64,000 bases of DNA from Diaporthe sp. PMI_573 (lineage: Eukaryota > Ascomycota > Sordariomycetes > Diaporthales > Diaporthaceae), in the NCBI GenBank assembly GCA_021399435.1, contig JAJTUP010000057.1:124001-188000 (forward strand), given 5' to 3'. Made by a program: the position numbers and the translations under genes. Shown here in pieces: positions 11,839 to 21,586 of this stretch; position 1 is the stretch's first letter, and every line of letters begins with the position of its first letter. The notes under the pieces are model-generated. The model did not search any database, was not told the origin of the DNA, and worked only from the letters and a program-made list of their open reading frames with translations.

Positions 11839-12765
11839 TTATGACTTTTTGGCAAAAGGGCTCGCCTTTAACCAGTCCTCCATTCTGGTCACCTCGGGGT
11901 GAATCTTCCTGACCTCCGAAATATTTGCTTTGTAGCCATCATTCTTGAACCAGTCTACCATCACTCCAACCTCAGCCACCCCGCGTTTAAGCGCCGTACC
12001 AAGCAAACGGAAAGTTGTTCCAGCTGGATCACCCGTCGCCTTCTCAAAAGCACCACTCAATTGCGCGAATGTGATTTCATCACCAGCCAGTCCAACGGCT
12101 CTCCTGTCCCACGTCGACGGATCATGGAAAGCCTCCGCGGCGAAGTACCCAATGTCTCTGGTCGCAATCCATTGCAAGGGCTTGTCCTTCGTCGTGTCGC
12201 GTAGCATGGTCAAGAAAACCTTGCCGAAAAACCCAGGCTGAAGGTTTTCCATGAAGATGACTGGTCGCAGGATCGTCCAACCCATATCATCCTTGCCATC
12301 CGCAGTCGAGTCGCGCAGATGATGCTCAATCTGATGCTTCGTGATGAAGTGAGGTATCGGCGTGGGATTGCTCCAAGACCTCTCATCCCCACCACGTTCC
12401 ACACTGCTGTATACGAAGTGCTTGACGCCAGCCTTGATTGACTCGTCAACCAGGGCTTTGCCTTGCCTCTTCTCGTCCTCCATCTTCTTGCTGCCTTGAA
12501 GAGCTTGCACGGAGTATACACCCCATAGCGGGACGGAGCCCGCAGCGGCTTTGGCAGAAGCGAAGAGTGCTGGTGTCGCGTCGAGATCGCCTTGGACCAG
12601 TTTGATCCTATCGGATTTGGCGGCTAAGCGCTTGGCGGAGGCGGACTGGGCATTTCGTGTTGCTGCGAGAAGGAGGAAGTCTGAGGGTTGTCGGGCAAGA
12701 AGAGCATCGATGACCGCACCCCCTTGTTTACCAGTGGCGCCGGTGATGAGAAGAGCACGAGACAT
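11839..12765 (-). CDS. NmrA-like NAD(P)-binding protein, intronless
   Basis: A single open frame of 308 aa starting at ATG 12765. It begins with LLITGATGKQGGAV, the NmrA-family dinucleotide-binding loop. The usual YSSVERGG segment follows around residue 120, then KHQIEHHLR and WTILRPVIFMEN, characteristic of the family. It differs clearly from its neighbour at 10037 (no introns, different middle and C-terminal parts), so the pair does not look like a recent tandem copy. A redox-sensing regulator or an NAD(P)H-dependent reductase are both possible. Confidence 0.88.
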   Translation of the reverse strand: MSRALLITGATGKQGGAVIDALLARQPSDFLLLAATRNAQSASAKRLAAKSDRIKLVQGDLDATPALFASAKAAAGSVPLWGVYSVQALQGSKKMEDEKRQGKALVDESIKAGVKHFVYSSVERGGDERSWSNPTPIPHFITKHQIEHHLRDSTADGKDDMGWTILRPVIFMENLQPGFFGKVFLTMLRDTTKDKPLQWIATRDIGYFAAEAFHDPSTWDRRAVGLAGDEITFAQLSGAFEKATGDPAGTTFRLLGTALKRGVAEVGVMVDWFKNDGYKANISEVRKIHPEVTRMEDWLKASPFAKKS

Positions 12766-13491
12766 CTTTACGTCTTGATCCCTTTCGGAGATATCTTTTT
12801 TTTGGAAGGAAATATGTAATGATGTTAGTGGAAAGACAAACCTGGAACTTTGGCACTGATATGCTCTTAAATGCCAGTCGCCTAGAATTTCTCCTGCCTA
12901 TCCAACAAGTGTGCACAGAGCACTCCATTACTCGAAGACCCCCACGACTGAAACCCTTCACATTACAAAGCCGAGTGAGCTAACGCACCACATTGGGTAA
13001 GTTGTGATTACGGAAGCGCTCCTCGGACACGATCGGAGGCCGGCGCTGGGGCGATCCGATGCGGAAGAGGCCCCACTAGGCATTCGCGCAGCCGGACGAT
13101 TCATAATCTCGCGCTTCGCCGGGTTCGTAGTAGCCGTGATGTGGAGTCCGAGATCGAGCACATCAAAGCTTTGTCACAAAAGGGACTACCGATTGAGTAA
13201 TGGTCCACTGCGAGTAGAGAGAAGCTGGAGCCTTGGTGGACCGACGTCTGTCATGCGCGCAGAGCTTCCGAAAAGTGTCTGGATGCCTGGGTTTATATTT
13301 GAAAGAGTATTGACTGGGATGTTGATATGATCTCTTTGGACACTAGACAAAACATTGTGAGAATAGATTATGACCTATCATGCAATATCATTCTAGCAAG
13401 TCAAGAGATCAAAATTCTCAACATGCAGAAAGGAACTCGAATTGGAATCCCTCCAGTCTAGTCTAGTTTTGGTAACTACATCTACCTGCCT
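12766..13491. other. Intergenic, no gene seen
   Basis: Contains the promoter of the NmrA-like gene at its left end and the 3' end of the secreted-protein gene at its right. ORFs here have no natural protein composition. Confidence 0.5.
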
Positions 13492-14157
13492 CTAACAATC
13501 ACAAATGTTGGGATTGCAGGCTCCTCCACACGTAGTGCCACAGCCCTTGACAAAGGTCGGTGTCTGAACCTGGATCTGGAGTTGCCCGGCATGATTGCTG
13601 CTTCCATCTGTCGTCTTGCTGATCTGATATGTTGCCCATTGAAATGTATTGTTGCCGGCCCACACGTCGTACACGTCCTCCTTAATCGCAGTCCACACGT
13701 TTGAAATGTCCGCGCCCGTATCAACCCAAGTGGCCGTTGTGTTTGGAGTCACGGACGTATACACGAGGTAGAAAGCAAAAGTTCCCGCATCGGGATAGGA
13801 TAAGTACAGCGCGCCGTAGCCCTGTACATTCCCCCCGCTAGGGGTGCCTTGGTTGTACCTACAAAAAAGTCAATTGTGATCATGTACATGTATATAGGTC
13901 AGAATCTGCGGGACTTACTGTCTCGGGAAGATACCATCAAACTGGTCCAAGCTTGTTACGAGATCGGCCGTTGGCAGGTCGGGGCACTGCGCCGTTGTCC
14001 CGTCTGAGTACCACGTGTAGGAAGTCCCGTCTTCGGCCCCGGCGACTGTTCCCGAAGATCTCTTTGTCGGCAGGTGGGAGTAGCCCTGCCCAAGTACTGA
14101 GGCAAAAGCTAGGGAGGCAGCCGAGACCGCCAATGTCAAGATTTTGGAGAAGGCCAT
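13492..14157 (-). CDS. Secreted protein with Cys-rich C-terminus, effector-like
   Basis: Exons on the minus strand are 14157-13919 and 13858-13492, joined across a 60-nt intron (GTAAGT to TTGTAG), giving 201 aa. Residues 1-24 form a signal peptide (MAFSKILTLAVSAASLAFAS). A Lys-Arg pair about ten residues later could be a Kex2-type processing site. The middle part is rich in Tyr, Thr and Asn with Asn-x-Thr sites. The last 20 residues hold five cysteines (pattern GCGTTCGGACNPNICDC). No enzyme motif is seen. A structural or host-interacting secreted protein would fit. A good TATA box lies upstream. Confidence 0.8.
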
Positions 14158-14270
14158 GGCTTTGGGTTTTTTTTTCTCTTAAAAAGAAAAAGAATCTGCG
14201 GGCGGATGAGAGGGCTGTGAACAATATCTGAAAGTTGCCAATGAAGGGCAAAGACTGGGGATTCGAAGCC

Positions 14271-14278
14271 CTTTTATA
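14271..14278 (-). promoter_or_regulatory. TATA box of secreted-protein gene
   Basis: On the minus strand the sequence reads TATAAAAG, about 115 bp upstream of the ATG at 14157. A CACGTG E-box core lies further upstream, near 14363. Confidence 0.5.
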
Positions 14279-15325
14279 GATTTGATTCTTGTTACTCGCT
14301 GAGTCTCATCCGCCTTCTCCGTCCCGATTTAGTTGCACTATTCGTATTCCTACTTCGTATATCACGTGTTGCATTTAGGCACCTTCATCCTTCGGGACTC
14401 AAGATAGCCAATCACAAGCGCACGCCCGCAGTGTTCACGGAGAATTACTCAGCCAAATGCAGGGCGGCCCGAGCTCGGCTGAAGAACATTGGTGCTTCCA
14501 GGCCCCTGGCACTCTCGACCTGGACAGCGTACAGCGGCGGAATACGAGGAAGTGGCTGCTGGCGTGGGATCTGCAGTCGTACCAGCTGCTACTGCTTTCC
14601 TTCGGCCCTAGGCTAACTTCAAATTGCCCTCGCTTAGATGCAGCATCGTCAACGGGTAAGCACTAGAAGCAATGTTTTGCGGAGGTAGCCTAGGGACGGG
14701 ACGGATAGCTGCGTCGAGAGTTGGAAGCAAATTTAAAAAAATTATCATGTCAAAACGCGATTCACGGAAATATGACGGGGCAGAAAGGAAGCGTTGTGTT
14801 TGGCTGCACAAATCAGTTTACCTCAACATGGACCCTCCGCTACTCGGCATGGCAGTGGGTGCACGGAAGCCGAAGCCACCGACGGACTTTCCACACGTAC
14901 AATTTGACTGCTTCATGTTTTTCGGAGCTGGCGAGACTTGCATTTCAAATTTTCAATTTTAGCTTTGGTACTAAAGCGACAGGATTATGGGTCACTTGTT
15001 CTATAAAGCACACTTGATTTAATTCTAAAGAACCTATTCAATTTAAGCAACGATTGTCTCGGCCCAGCCAACTGCATGTACACGTTAGTATTACACATGG
15101 CGGTGTGTAAGGCGGGCTTACTCGGGTCCCTCCCGAACCCCACCCCCCCCCTCCCCAGGTCTCGTTACTTCATTGTAGAGTGAAGCTCAAGCAAAGAACG
15201 TTTGTAGCGAGACTCCTATCCAATCTTGACACTGTCAATCGTACTCCACTCCCCTGCATGCGCGCGGTGCTGTTTGTGTGGAACACAGTCTTGCCGGTCT
15301 GCGAGTTGTTGTTGTCTCGTGGTGC

Positions 15326-15607
15326 TGCGCAATATATTCCCCACATATTTGATCATCCGGCTGCAGGAAACGTTGGTCCCCGGTTTGCGCACCAATATCA
15401 TTGGGCAGTCTCGCCCGCGCACTGCAATGCCCCGTATTCGTGCGCGCGCAACCTTGGCTGCATATGCATGACGCCGCACTCGGCCTTTTCAACCGCAATG
15501 GTCGATCCACGCGTGCGCTGGCAAAGGTGCCGCGCAATTATCTTTATCCGCCGCAGGCGGTGTAGCACACATCTATTCATATCCACGCGCTGTTGGGTCT
15601 GCGCAAT
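15326..15607. promoter_or_regulatory. Cluster of TGCGCAAT / GCGCGCAACC motifs
   Basis: TGCGCAAT occurs at 15326-15333 and 15600-15607, a one-base variant at 15531-15538, and GCGCGCAACC at 15444-15453. All lie within 330 bp upstream of the gene starting at 15656. The same two motifs recur in the promoter of the next gene (18088-18109). Regulatory meaning is inferred. Confidence 0.35.
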
Positions 15608-15655
15608 TTCTTCCCCTCTCCTCAACCCGTTCCCTAGCAACGCCGCGACCTGAGT

Positions 15656-17005
15656 ATGGAGGTTCAGCAATCGCCCCCCATTGACGAGATAGTCAATGCC
15701 CTAAGAAAACCGCTCGAGGATCCCTATCCTTTCAACGCGGCAGGCAAACCCAGAGCCCCGAATAAGTTCGACGACAAGCTCGATAAAACTTGCACCAGCG
15801 GTGAACGCAACGTATTGCTAGACACAGGGTTTCAGGCTTGGTTTGCATACATTCAATCCGAGCGTCGGGTTCAATCGGCTTTTGAGCAGCTACCAGGCTC
15901 AGAGGCCAAGGTCGTAGCACATCACCTCTGCACCATTAAACCCCACCCAAGCGTGGAAGCACTCTTTCAGCATATCGTATACGTGGCTTTTCGTGGTGCG
16001 GTTCGCCGCGGTTCGTATCTACTCTGAGCCAGATATCGAGTTTACAGCTGATTGTTTCTAGCTCAACTTCAGGATTCGAACTATTACAATTTTCCAGCAG
16101 ATCAACGTTCGGATGCATTGGAGTGTACTTCCCCAGGTAGCGCAGCCTCAGTCCAACTACTAGTACAGGACACCGGCGAGCATCAGCCAATGGACAATCA
16201 CGCATGGCGGAACAATGCCGAACAACAGCGGTGTAACTCCTCAGGTAACGCAGCTTCAGGCCAACTGCAGAACACTGGCGAACCGCAACCCATGGATGAT
16301 CACAGACGGTGGAGTAATGCCGAACAGCAACGTCCACTAAATATCAATCCTCATCCCAACCATTCCAACTTGATGTCAATGTCACACAATACCGGTCCAC
16401 GCCCCAGGCTGCCCCCTTTAGCGAACGCTTTGCATCAGAGCTTCCCGGACATGGCAGAGTGGCCTCCAGCCGGGAGGGCAACCGAGACATATACGGGTAA
16501 CCACTCGTGGGCGTTCCCTAACGCAAAGAACATTCCATCGCTTCTCCCGCATCTGACCTGCGCCTCAGTTGTCAAGTCAGATTCGTTGGCAACCATTCGC
16601 ATGATTTTCGGAGATACACCTTCACAGTGCCATCTGGAGATCGATGTCTATGCTCGAAAGGTTCCATATATTGCCAGGGAGCTGTTCGGATCAACATTCG
16701 AAGTAGAGGATGGGAGGCTTTCGATGAGACTTGTTGATAGTGGTGCATGCGTCACGTTCGAGAAGCTCACGCTTTCCGGAGCAGACCGCACGGGCACCGA
16801 AAAGCTTTTCGGCAAGGTCTTCCAAATCGTCAAGGCGGACCCCCTATATGCAGATGAGCTCGACAAGGGGGAGCCTGTGAGCAGCCTCATCTCTTTGGAT
16901 ATCAATGGTAGAGCTGGAGATCCAAGCTGCCTCAAGATTCGAAGTACTGCACAAACGATGTCGATCATAGCTAAAAAGCTCTGGGCGGATTTTCCATTCA
17001 GCTAA
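15656..17005 (+). CDS. Unknown protein with an internal repeat (2 exons)
   Basis: Exons are 15656-16010 and 16062-17005, giving about 432 aa. The donor GTTCGT is weak; donors at 15993 or 15996 would also keep the frame. I do not recognise the family. The N-terminal 118 residues look globular. Residues about 145-210 contain two imperfect copies of a segment of about 33 residues (AAS..QL..TGE.QPMD.H...NAEQQR), also visible in the DNA at about 16136-16241 and 16242-16332. The linker is Pro/Asn/Gln-rich. The C-terminal 150 residues look like a compact domain (CHLEIDVYARKVPYIAREL and onward). No signal peptide or membrane helix is seen, suggesting a cytoplasmic or nuclear protein. Confidence 0.7.
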
Positions 17006-17571
17006 ATTCATCTACTTCATCAATCCGCATGTTGTCTCAGTATTTGTGATTGACACCGTGTGACAAAGGATCATGGTCAGGGTAAAACACTTGAGGGTCA
17101 TGAGTCGAGTGAACAAGTACAAACAGCGCAGGCAGAGTGTATACGGTGTGACGGAGAAGTGTATTGGAAGATAGAGAGCTTCTCATCGTTGGCTTTCTTT
17201 CCTTTCTTCAGGGTTCCTTGCCTTTCCTCTCTTTGATAGACCAAGCCGCTCCTTCTGTGCGCGGCTGCGCTACCCCGATCACCCCCAATTTTAGAGCTCC
17301 TGCTGCAATACCGTAGATGTGTGACTAAAGCCGCTGACACCCTCCACTCGTGCCATGTAAAATATTTGCAGTGTTGAAGCCCATTAGCGGGGTTGAACTT
17401 TGAAAAGTTGGTGTGCTGCTGGAGCTCCTTGGGTACCAGACAAGTAAGTTGCCCTTGGGAATACACAAGACTGCAGCGACCTGTCCAATTTATTACGGAA
17501 TGATGGTCAACATTGTTTTATTTAGAAATGAACAACGCATCACCCTCAATCTTTCCCGGCCTTGCTAGGTC
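17006..17571. other. Intergenic between convergent genes
   Basis: 3' ends of the genes at 15656 (+) and 17915 (-). A minus-strand ORF at 17098-17466 has no natural protein character. Confidence 0.5.
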
Positions 17572-17915
17572 TTAGTTCCTCTGTAACCAAATTGTCCCTC
17601 CCGTCAGATACGCTTGCCAGCCTCGCTGCAGTGGCAGCTGCCCCGTTGATGGCATCTTCTTCCACCTGTCATCGCCTGGCGTCGTGTAATACGCTGAACA
17701 CTCTTTCCAGAAGATCATCTGTCCCTCGCCCTGTATCACCGCGGGGCCGGCATCCGCAACCCTTTGGAAGGCAGTCGGGTTGGGCAGCTGTTCAAAACCG
17801 GCCCGCTGGAGCTCTGGGAGGTTGTCATCAATGGTAGCCTCCAGGACGGTATGATCATTGGTAGCCTATGAGAGTTAGCATTAGTGAAGAAATGGCACAT
17901 CAGGTTGCTTACCAT
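17572..17915 (-). CDS. 98-aa unknown protein; intron right after ATG
   Basis: Minus-strand exons are 17915-17913 (the ATG alone) and 17865-17572, separated by a 47-nt intron (GTAAGC, branch CTAAC, CATAG). The spliced frame is open for 98 codons and looks well folded: a helical start (ATIDDNLPELQRAGFEQL), then VADAGPAVIQGEGQMIFWK, and a Trp/Gly-rich end (LQRGWQAYLTGGTIWLQRN). Composition and periodicity are those of a real conserved protein, though I cannot name the family. No signal peptide. The other frames over this interval are shadows. Confidence 0.65.
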
Positions 17916-18409
17916 GGCGAGATGCAATATACTAGAAGCGGTGCTTAGTTCGTGTCACGTACGCGATCTCAAATGTAATGGTCTAAAGGAGAAAAGGTGA
18001 GCGCTTTTTTTAAGGTTGGTTGAAATGTTCCCAGTGGCATTCGGTCATGCGACGTGGCGAGTTGCGGGCTTGGCGTGGTCAGCGGTTTGCGCAATAAATG
18101 CGCGCAACCCTGACCACTTGCGTGCAAAAGACCCCAACTTTCTGCACGCAGCTGGATCCACAGTTTCTTCCCCTCTCCTTGCGCTCACCGCCGCACTCAG
18201 CAGGCGCCAACAGCCTGCATGATGTTTCTTGGTTTACCATGCAAGCAAATTTTTCGCACAAATCACATGCACGCCTGGCCCATGGAGGATTGAACCCCTG
18301 ATTCACATCCCTTCAACCTGTCTCCGCAGTCTCTTTGGCGCTTCGAATGAATCAGGTCTTGGACCCGTTTGCCTCTGACGAGGTCATCAGCGGTTGGGCG
18401 TCTTGTTAT

Positions 18410-18420
18410 GGGGGGGGGGG
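18410..18420 (+). repeat. Poly-G run
   Basis: Eleven consecutive G residues. Confidence 0.9.
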
Positions 18421-20054
18421 CAGATCCACAATGGAGGGCCCAGACGGTGTATCATAAGAGGGGCCAAAATCATAGAGGTGTGGTCGACAGGGCGTACGAT
18501 AGAGGAATAGGACGCATGTTGATCTTGACCAGAAAGACGACCTATACCCTGTCACAGACACTCAGTGACGATATGCATTCCAGAGTCTCCACATTGCTAG
18601 GAGCTGACCCATGTGCCATGTCTTCCCGATACGTGAGAAATGTTAGATTAGAGAAAGGGATGGAGGGGCCATTCGAAATGTTTTCAAATCAGGGATCATG
18701 AATATGCGTAGTCCTGCAGCATGTGGCATCAGCAGACACGTTGCAATCACTTACCAGTTGACAGGAATCGTTAGACCCCGATGATACCTAGGCGCAGTAA
18801 TGCTGTATAACCCACCACAGTCGGAATCATCATTTTTTATTGGGGCGAATTTCCAGGCTCCTCTTCTGACTACCGCCATTTTCAGCTCAAGACCTAGTAG
18901 ACAATGATTCGACGATATACATGTGCTGTCAAATTTGACGATCAATTCGTCTCGCTTCAGACTACAGGAAGAAAAAAGAAAAAGGAACCAGGAACGTAAA
19001 TCCCTCAAGCTTGCATGTCAAGGCCTGTCACGATCTCGATAGATGATTGGCGTATTGCGATATTGCGCCGTCTTCTCATCCAGCCTACTGAATGTCCGGT
19101 ATTTGAATACCTGGCTGGATTTCGGTGCGGTACTAAGACAAAGTCCGACTCTCTCTCAGTTGTTTGAAATCTGGTGCAGAGTAGGGATTTGGGAATCTCG
19201 AGAGTCTTGCGTTCGCTGTCTTCAGAAAATGACTGGTAGAGATGGAAGTCATGCGAAATCTGCATTCTGTTCGCGTCGCACCGTAGAAAGTCATGTCGCC
19301 ACTCATATTAGTTGTTGCGCACTGATGCCAAACACCCCAAGCAGGTAAAACGCATGAGAGAGTCCATAAGCCAGACAAGATTCCAACATAGTTAGTCCAC
19401 AATGCCAGTGCTTCGGTACGCCCGGCCACAAATCTCGATGGCTGCGAATGCAGTGGTTCCGGGTTTGATAGCGGATGCATTACCGTCAGATTTGAGACTC
19501 GATTCGTCTTCTTGGCGGGAAGAAAAGATTAGATGAAGAAGGAAATCAAATCCTACTAGTGATTTGGTTTGTGCCAAGCTGGTGTATCAAGATAGTTACA
19601 AAACAGATAGTTTGTGCAATGAGGACAGTGTAGGCCCTTCTCGTCAAGCCCATCACAGACTAACTAGACTTCACTATCTGACTAAATACGCATGTGCCAC
19701 TCGGGTAATATATAATTCGACTCTCCCTCGGCTCCTCTCAGTCTGTAGTCTTGTAAATGGTCGATTGGAGAGTCCCACTGAATCCTGATGAATGAATATC
19801 CCTGAGCCTTTTCTTCGGCTGTACATACTACCCTTTTGTGAAAACCCCATAGTGACATAAACCTATCAAACTTTGGCCAATGAATCCAAAATTAAGGTGT
19901 CGCGGCTCGCGCATTTTGTTCAGCCGAAACATCGGAAATACGCTCCAACATGGATAGCCCCAGACTCTACTACATTAAACGTGGTGATGTGCGGGGCCGG
20001 GAGCGTGATTAACTCCGCGTCTTGGGGACAAAAGGGGTGTATTCACAAGATAGG

Positions 20055-20062
20055 ATATATAA
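20055..20062 (+). promoter_or_regulatory. TATA-like box
   Basis: ATATATAA about 155 bp upstream of the ATG at 20217, at a plausible core-promoter distance. Confidence 0.4.
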
Positions 20063-20216
20063 CTCGGCAGTCGTTCGCACTCTTTAATAGTTTTCCAGTC
20101 CCGCACCATGATGGCCTTGACACTCACCTACCCCCCTTGCTGAATCTCCACCTTCTTAACCATTATCTAACCATATAGAAGGTCTTTCAAGATCTAGTTC
20201 CCAGAACATCCCAATC

Positions 20217-21124
20217 ATGGGACTCTTCAACAAAGCTGTCTGCCTTGCTGTCGGCTGTGTTTCGGTTGTGCAAAACACCACCAACGCGGGCCTGAAATCA
20301 AAGATAACCTTTCCCACAGATGTCACCTGTGGCGAGGTGAATGTTTTCTATACGTGAGTCCGCGGAAGATGCGGACGGCTGTCCAAGTCTCTAACAGCTA
20401 AAAGTGGACTTGCGGCGTACCACCCACTGGTTATTTCTCAAGGTTTCGATCCTGCACGAGTTGATATTTTGCTGCGCAACGACACCGCAAAGCTTGTAAA
20501 GGCGGGCTTCAATGTCTACAGTACGCCAGTCGAAACAAGACTACCGTTTTTTTTTTAACTGATTATTTGAATGCAGTACTTTTCCAAGGGCCAGAACAGC
20601 CGGCTTCAAACATTGCGGACCGTATGGAGGGCAGACGCTGGGGCGTGGCGGGTGTGGGTTGGGGTATTAGGGGCTCAACTATCGTGGAGCTTACTAACCG
20701 GTTTGAAGGTATTGCGACCAGGTGACTGAGGGAAAAGTGTTCAATGGTAGCTGACGATACTACACAGAGAGCATCAATCAGTATCGCGAGGCAGCCCCGC
20801 TGGCTCCCTTGGTGTTCAACTGGAGTCCCACCTCGCTCGCTGAATCCGTCATCAGGCACGTACCTTTGAGGGAAGACTGCGCAAATAGGCCTGGGAAGCT
20901 ATACGTAAGTAATACGGTCACCCATCGTGAGGCGGGTTGGGAAGGGCTGACCGTAAGTATGACAGGCTTACGAGGAGATTTGCCCGGCCCAACTTTGCGA
21001 GAAAGTGACTGTGATTACATCCGGAAGCCTTGACGAGCTTCTTCAAGGCGTCTCTATACCAACAACGGATGGCGTATCGTCGTCGCAAGACGCCAAGCAG
21101 AAAAATGGGGAGCCGGAACTCTGA
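20217..21124 (+). CDS. Secreted protein of unknown function (5 exons)
   Basis: Exons are 20217-20353, 20405-20520, 20577-20708, 20768-20904 and 20966-21124. All four introns have GT-AG borders, sizes of 50-61 nt and matching phases, and give 226 aa. The N-terminus (MGLFNKAVCLAVGCVSVVQ) looks like a signal peptide. The body has two conserved-looking blocks: GPEQPASNIADRMEG followed by WGVAGVGWGIRGS, and FEESINQYREAAPLAPLVFNW followed by IRHVPLREDCANRPGK. From memory these recall an expanded fungal family without an assigned function. Several cysteines in the C-terminal half could form disulfides. No single ORF reveals this gene; it becomes visible only after splicing. It ends 462 bp before the cluster regulator and is on the same strand. 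Confidence 0.78.
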
Positions 21125-21586
21125 GCTCAACGAGGTCGAACACCCAACCTGAACGCTGCCGTCAATAAGTAGGTCCATGAATCCCGGCATCAGAGGTGCC
21201 ACAGTGAAAATTGGATGAAAAAAGCTAACAGTTCCCACCGTGTAGACCGATGCGGCTGTCACGGAAGCCAAAACATTTCTGCAGCACGGACAGGAGCTGA
21301 GCCAGGCACGACCCGGCTTTGAACGACAGGCGGTCGGGATGTCTAGGTATTGGAGATTGATGCAATTGGTCCATTTTACCCGCTCGAGCCTCAACTGTAC
21401 AGCTGGAGCGGCACTCGCACTTGTTCGGAGGCCGGCTTATGCATCGATCGAGCATTACTCGTGCACAGGAGAGGTTATTATGTAATCACATATTGTTATT
21501 GCCATGCGAAGGGCTTCAAACCTTGAAGAATCTACGTCGGCAGCAAAATCTGGCTCATGCGTTATCTACAGTCCACTATCTCAGTC
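21125..21586. other. Intergenic, promoter of Zn2Cys6 regulator
   Basis: No coding signal supported. An in-frame upstream ATG for the regulator lies at 21557. Confidence 0.5.

Larger units (their letters stand above)
14158..15655. other. Intergenic, promoters on both sides
   Basis: Left part is the promoter of the secreted protein (TATA box at 14271). The right part, 15300-15650, holds a cluster of GCGCAA-type motifs described separately. No gene is supported. Confidence 0.5.
17916..20216. other. Intergenic, about 2.3 kb
   Basis: The left end is the promoter of the 98-aa gene, with TGCGCAAT at 18088-18095 and GCGCGCAACC at 18100-18109. A run of 11 G lies at 18410-18420. The right end is the promoter of the secreted five-exon gene. 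No gene is supported between. Confidence 0.5.

Noticed and set aside
15180..15653. 157-codon plus-strand ORF before the gene at 15656
   Set aside because: It covers the promoter with the GCGCAA motifs and several equal overlapping frames are open; looks like chance.
17098..17466. 122-codon minus-strand ORF
   Set aside because: No natural composition, no splice or promoter context; lies between the 3' ends of convergent genes.
18240..18310. tRNA-like T-arm on the minus strand (GGTTCAATCC)
   Set aside because: The flanking stem does not pair well and no D-arm, anticodon arm or acceptor stem could be fitted.
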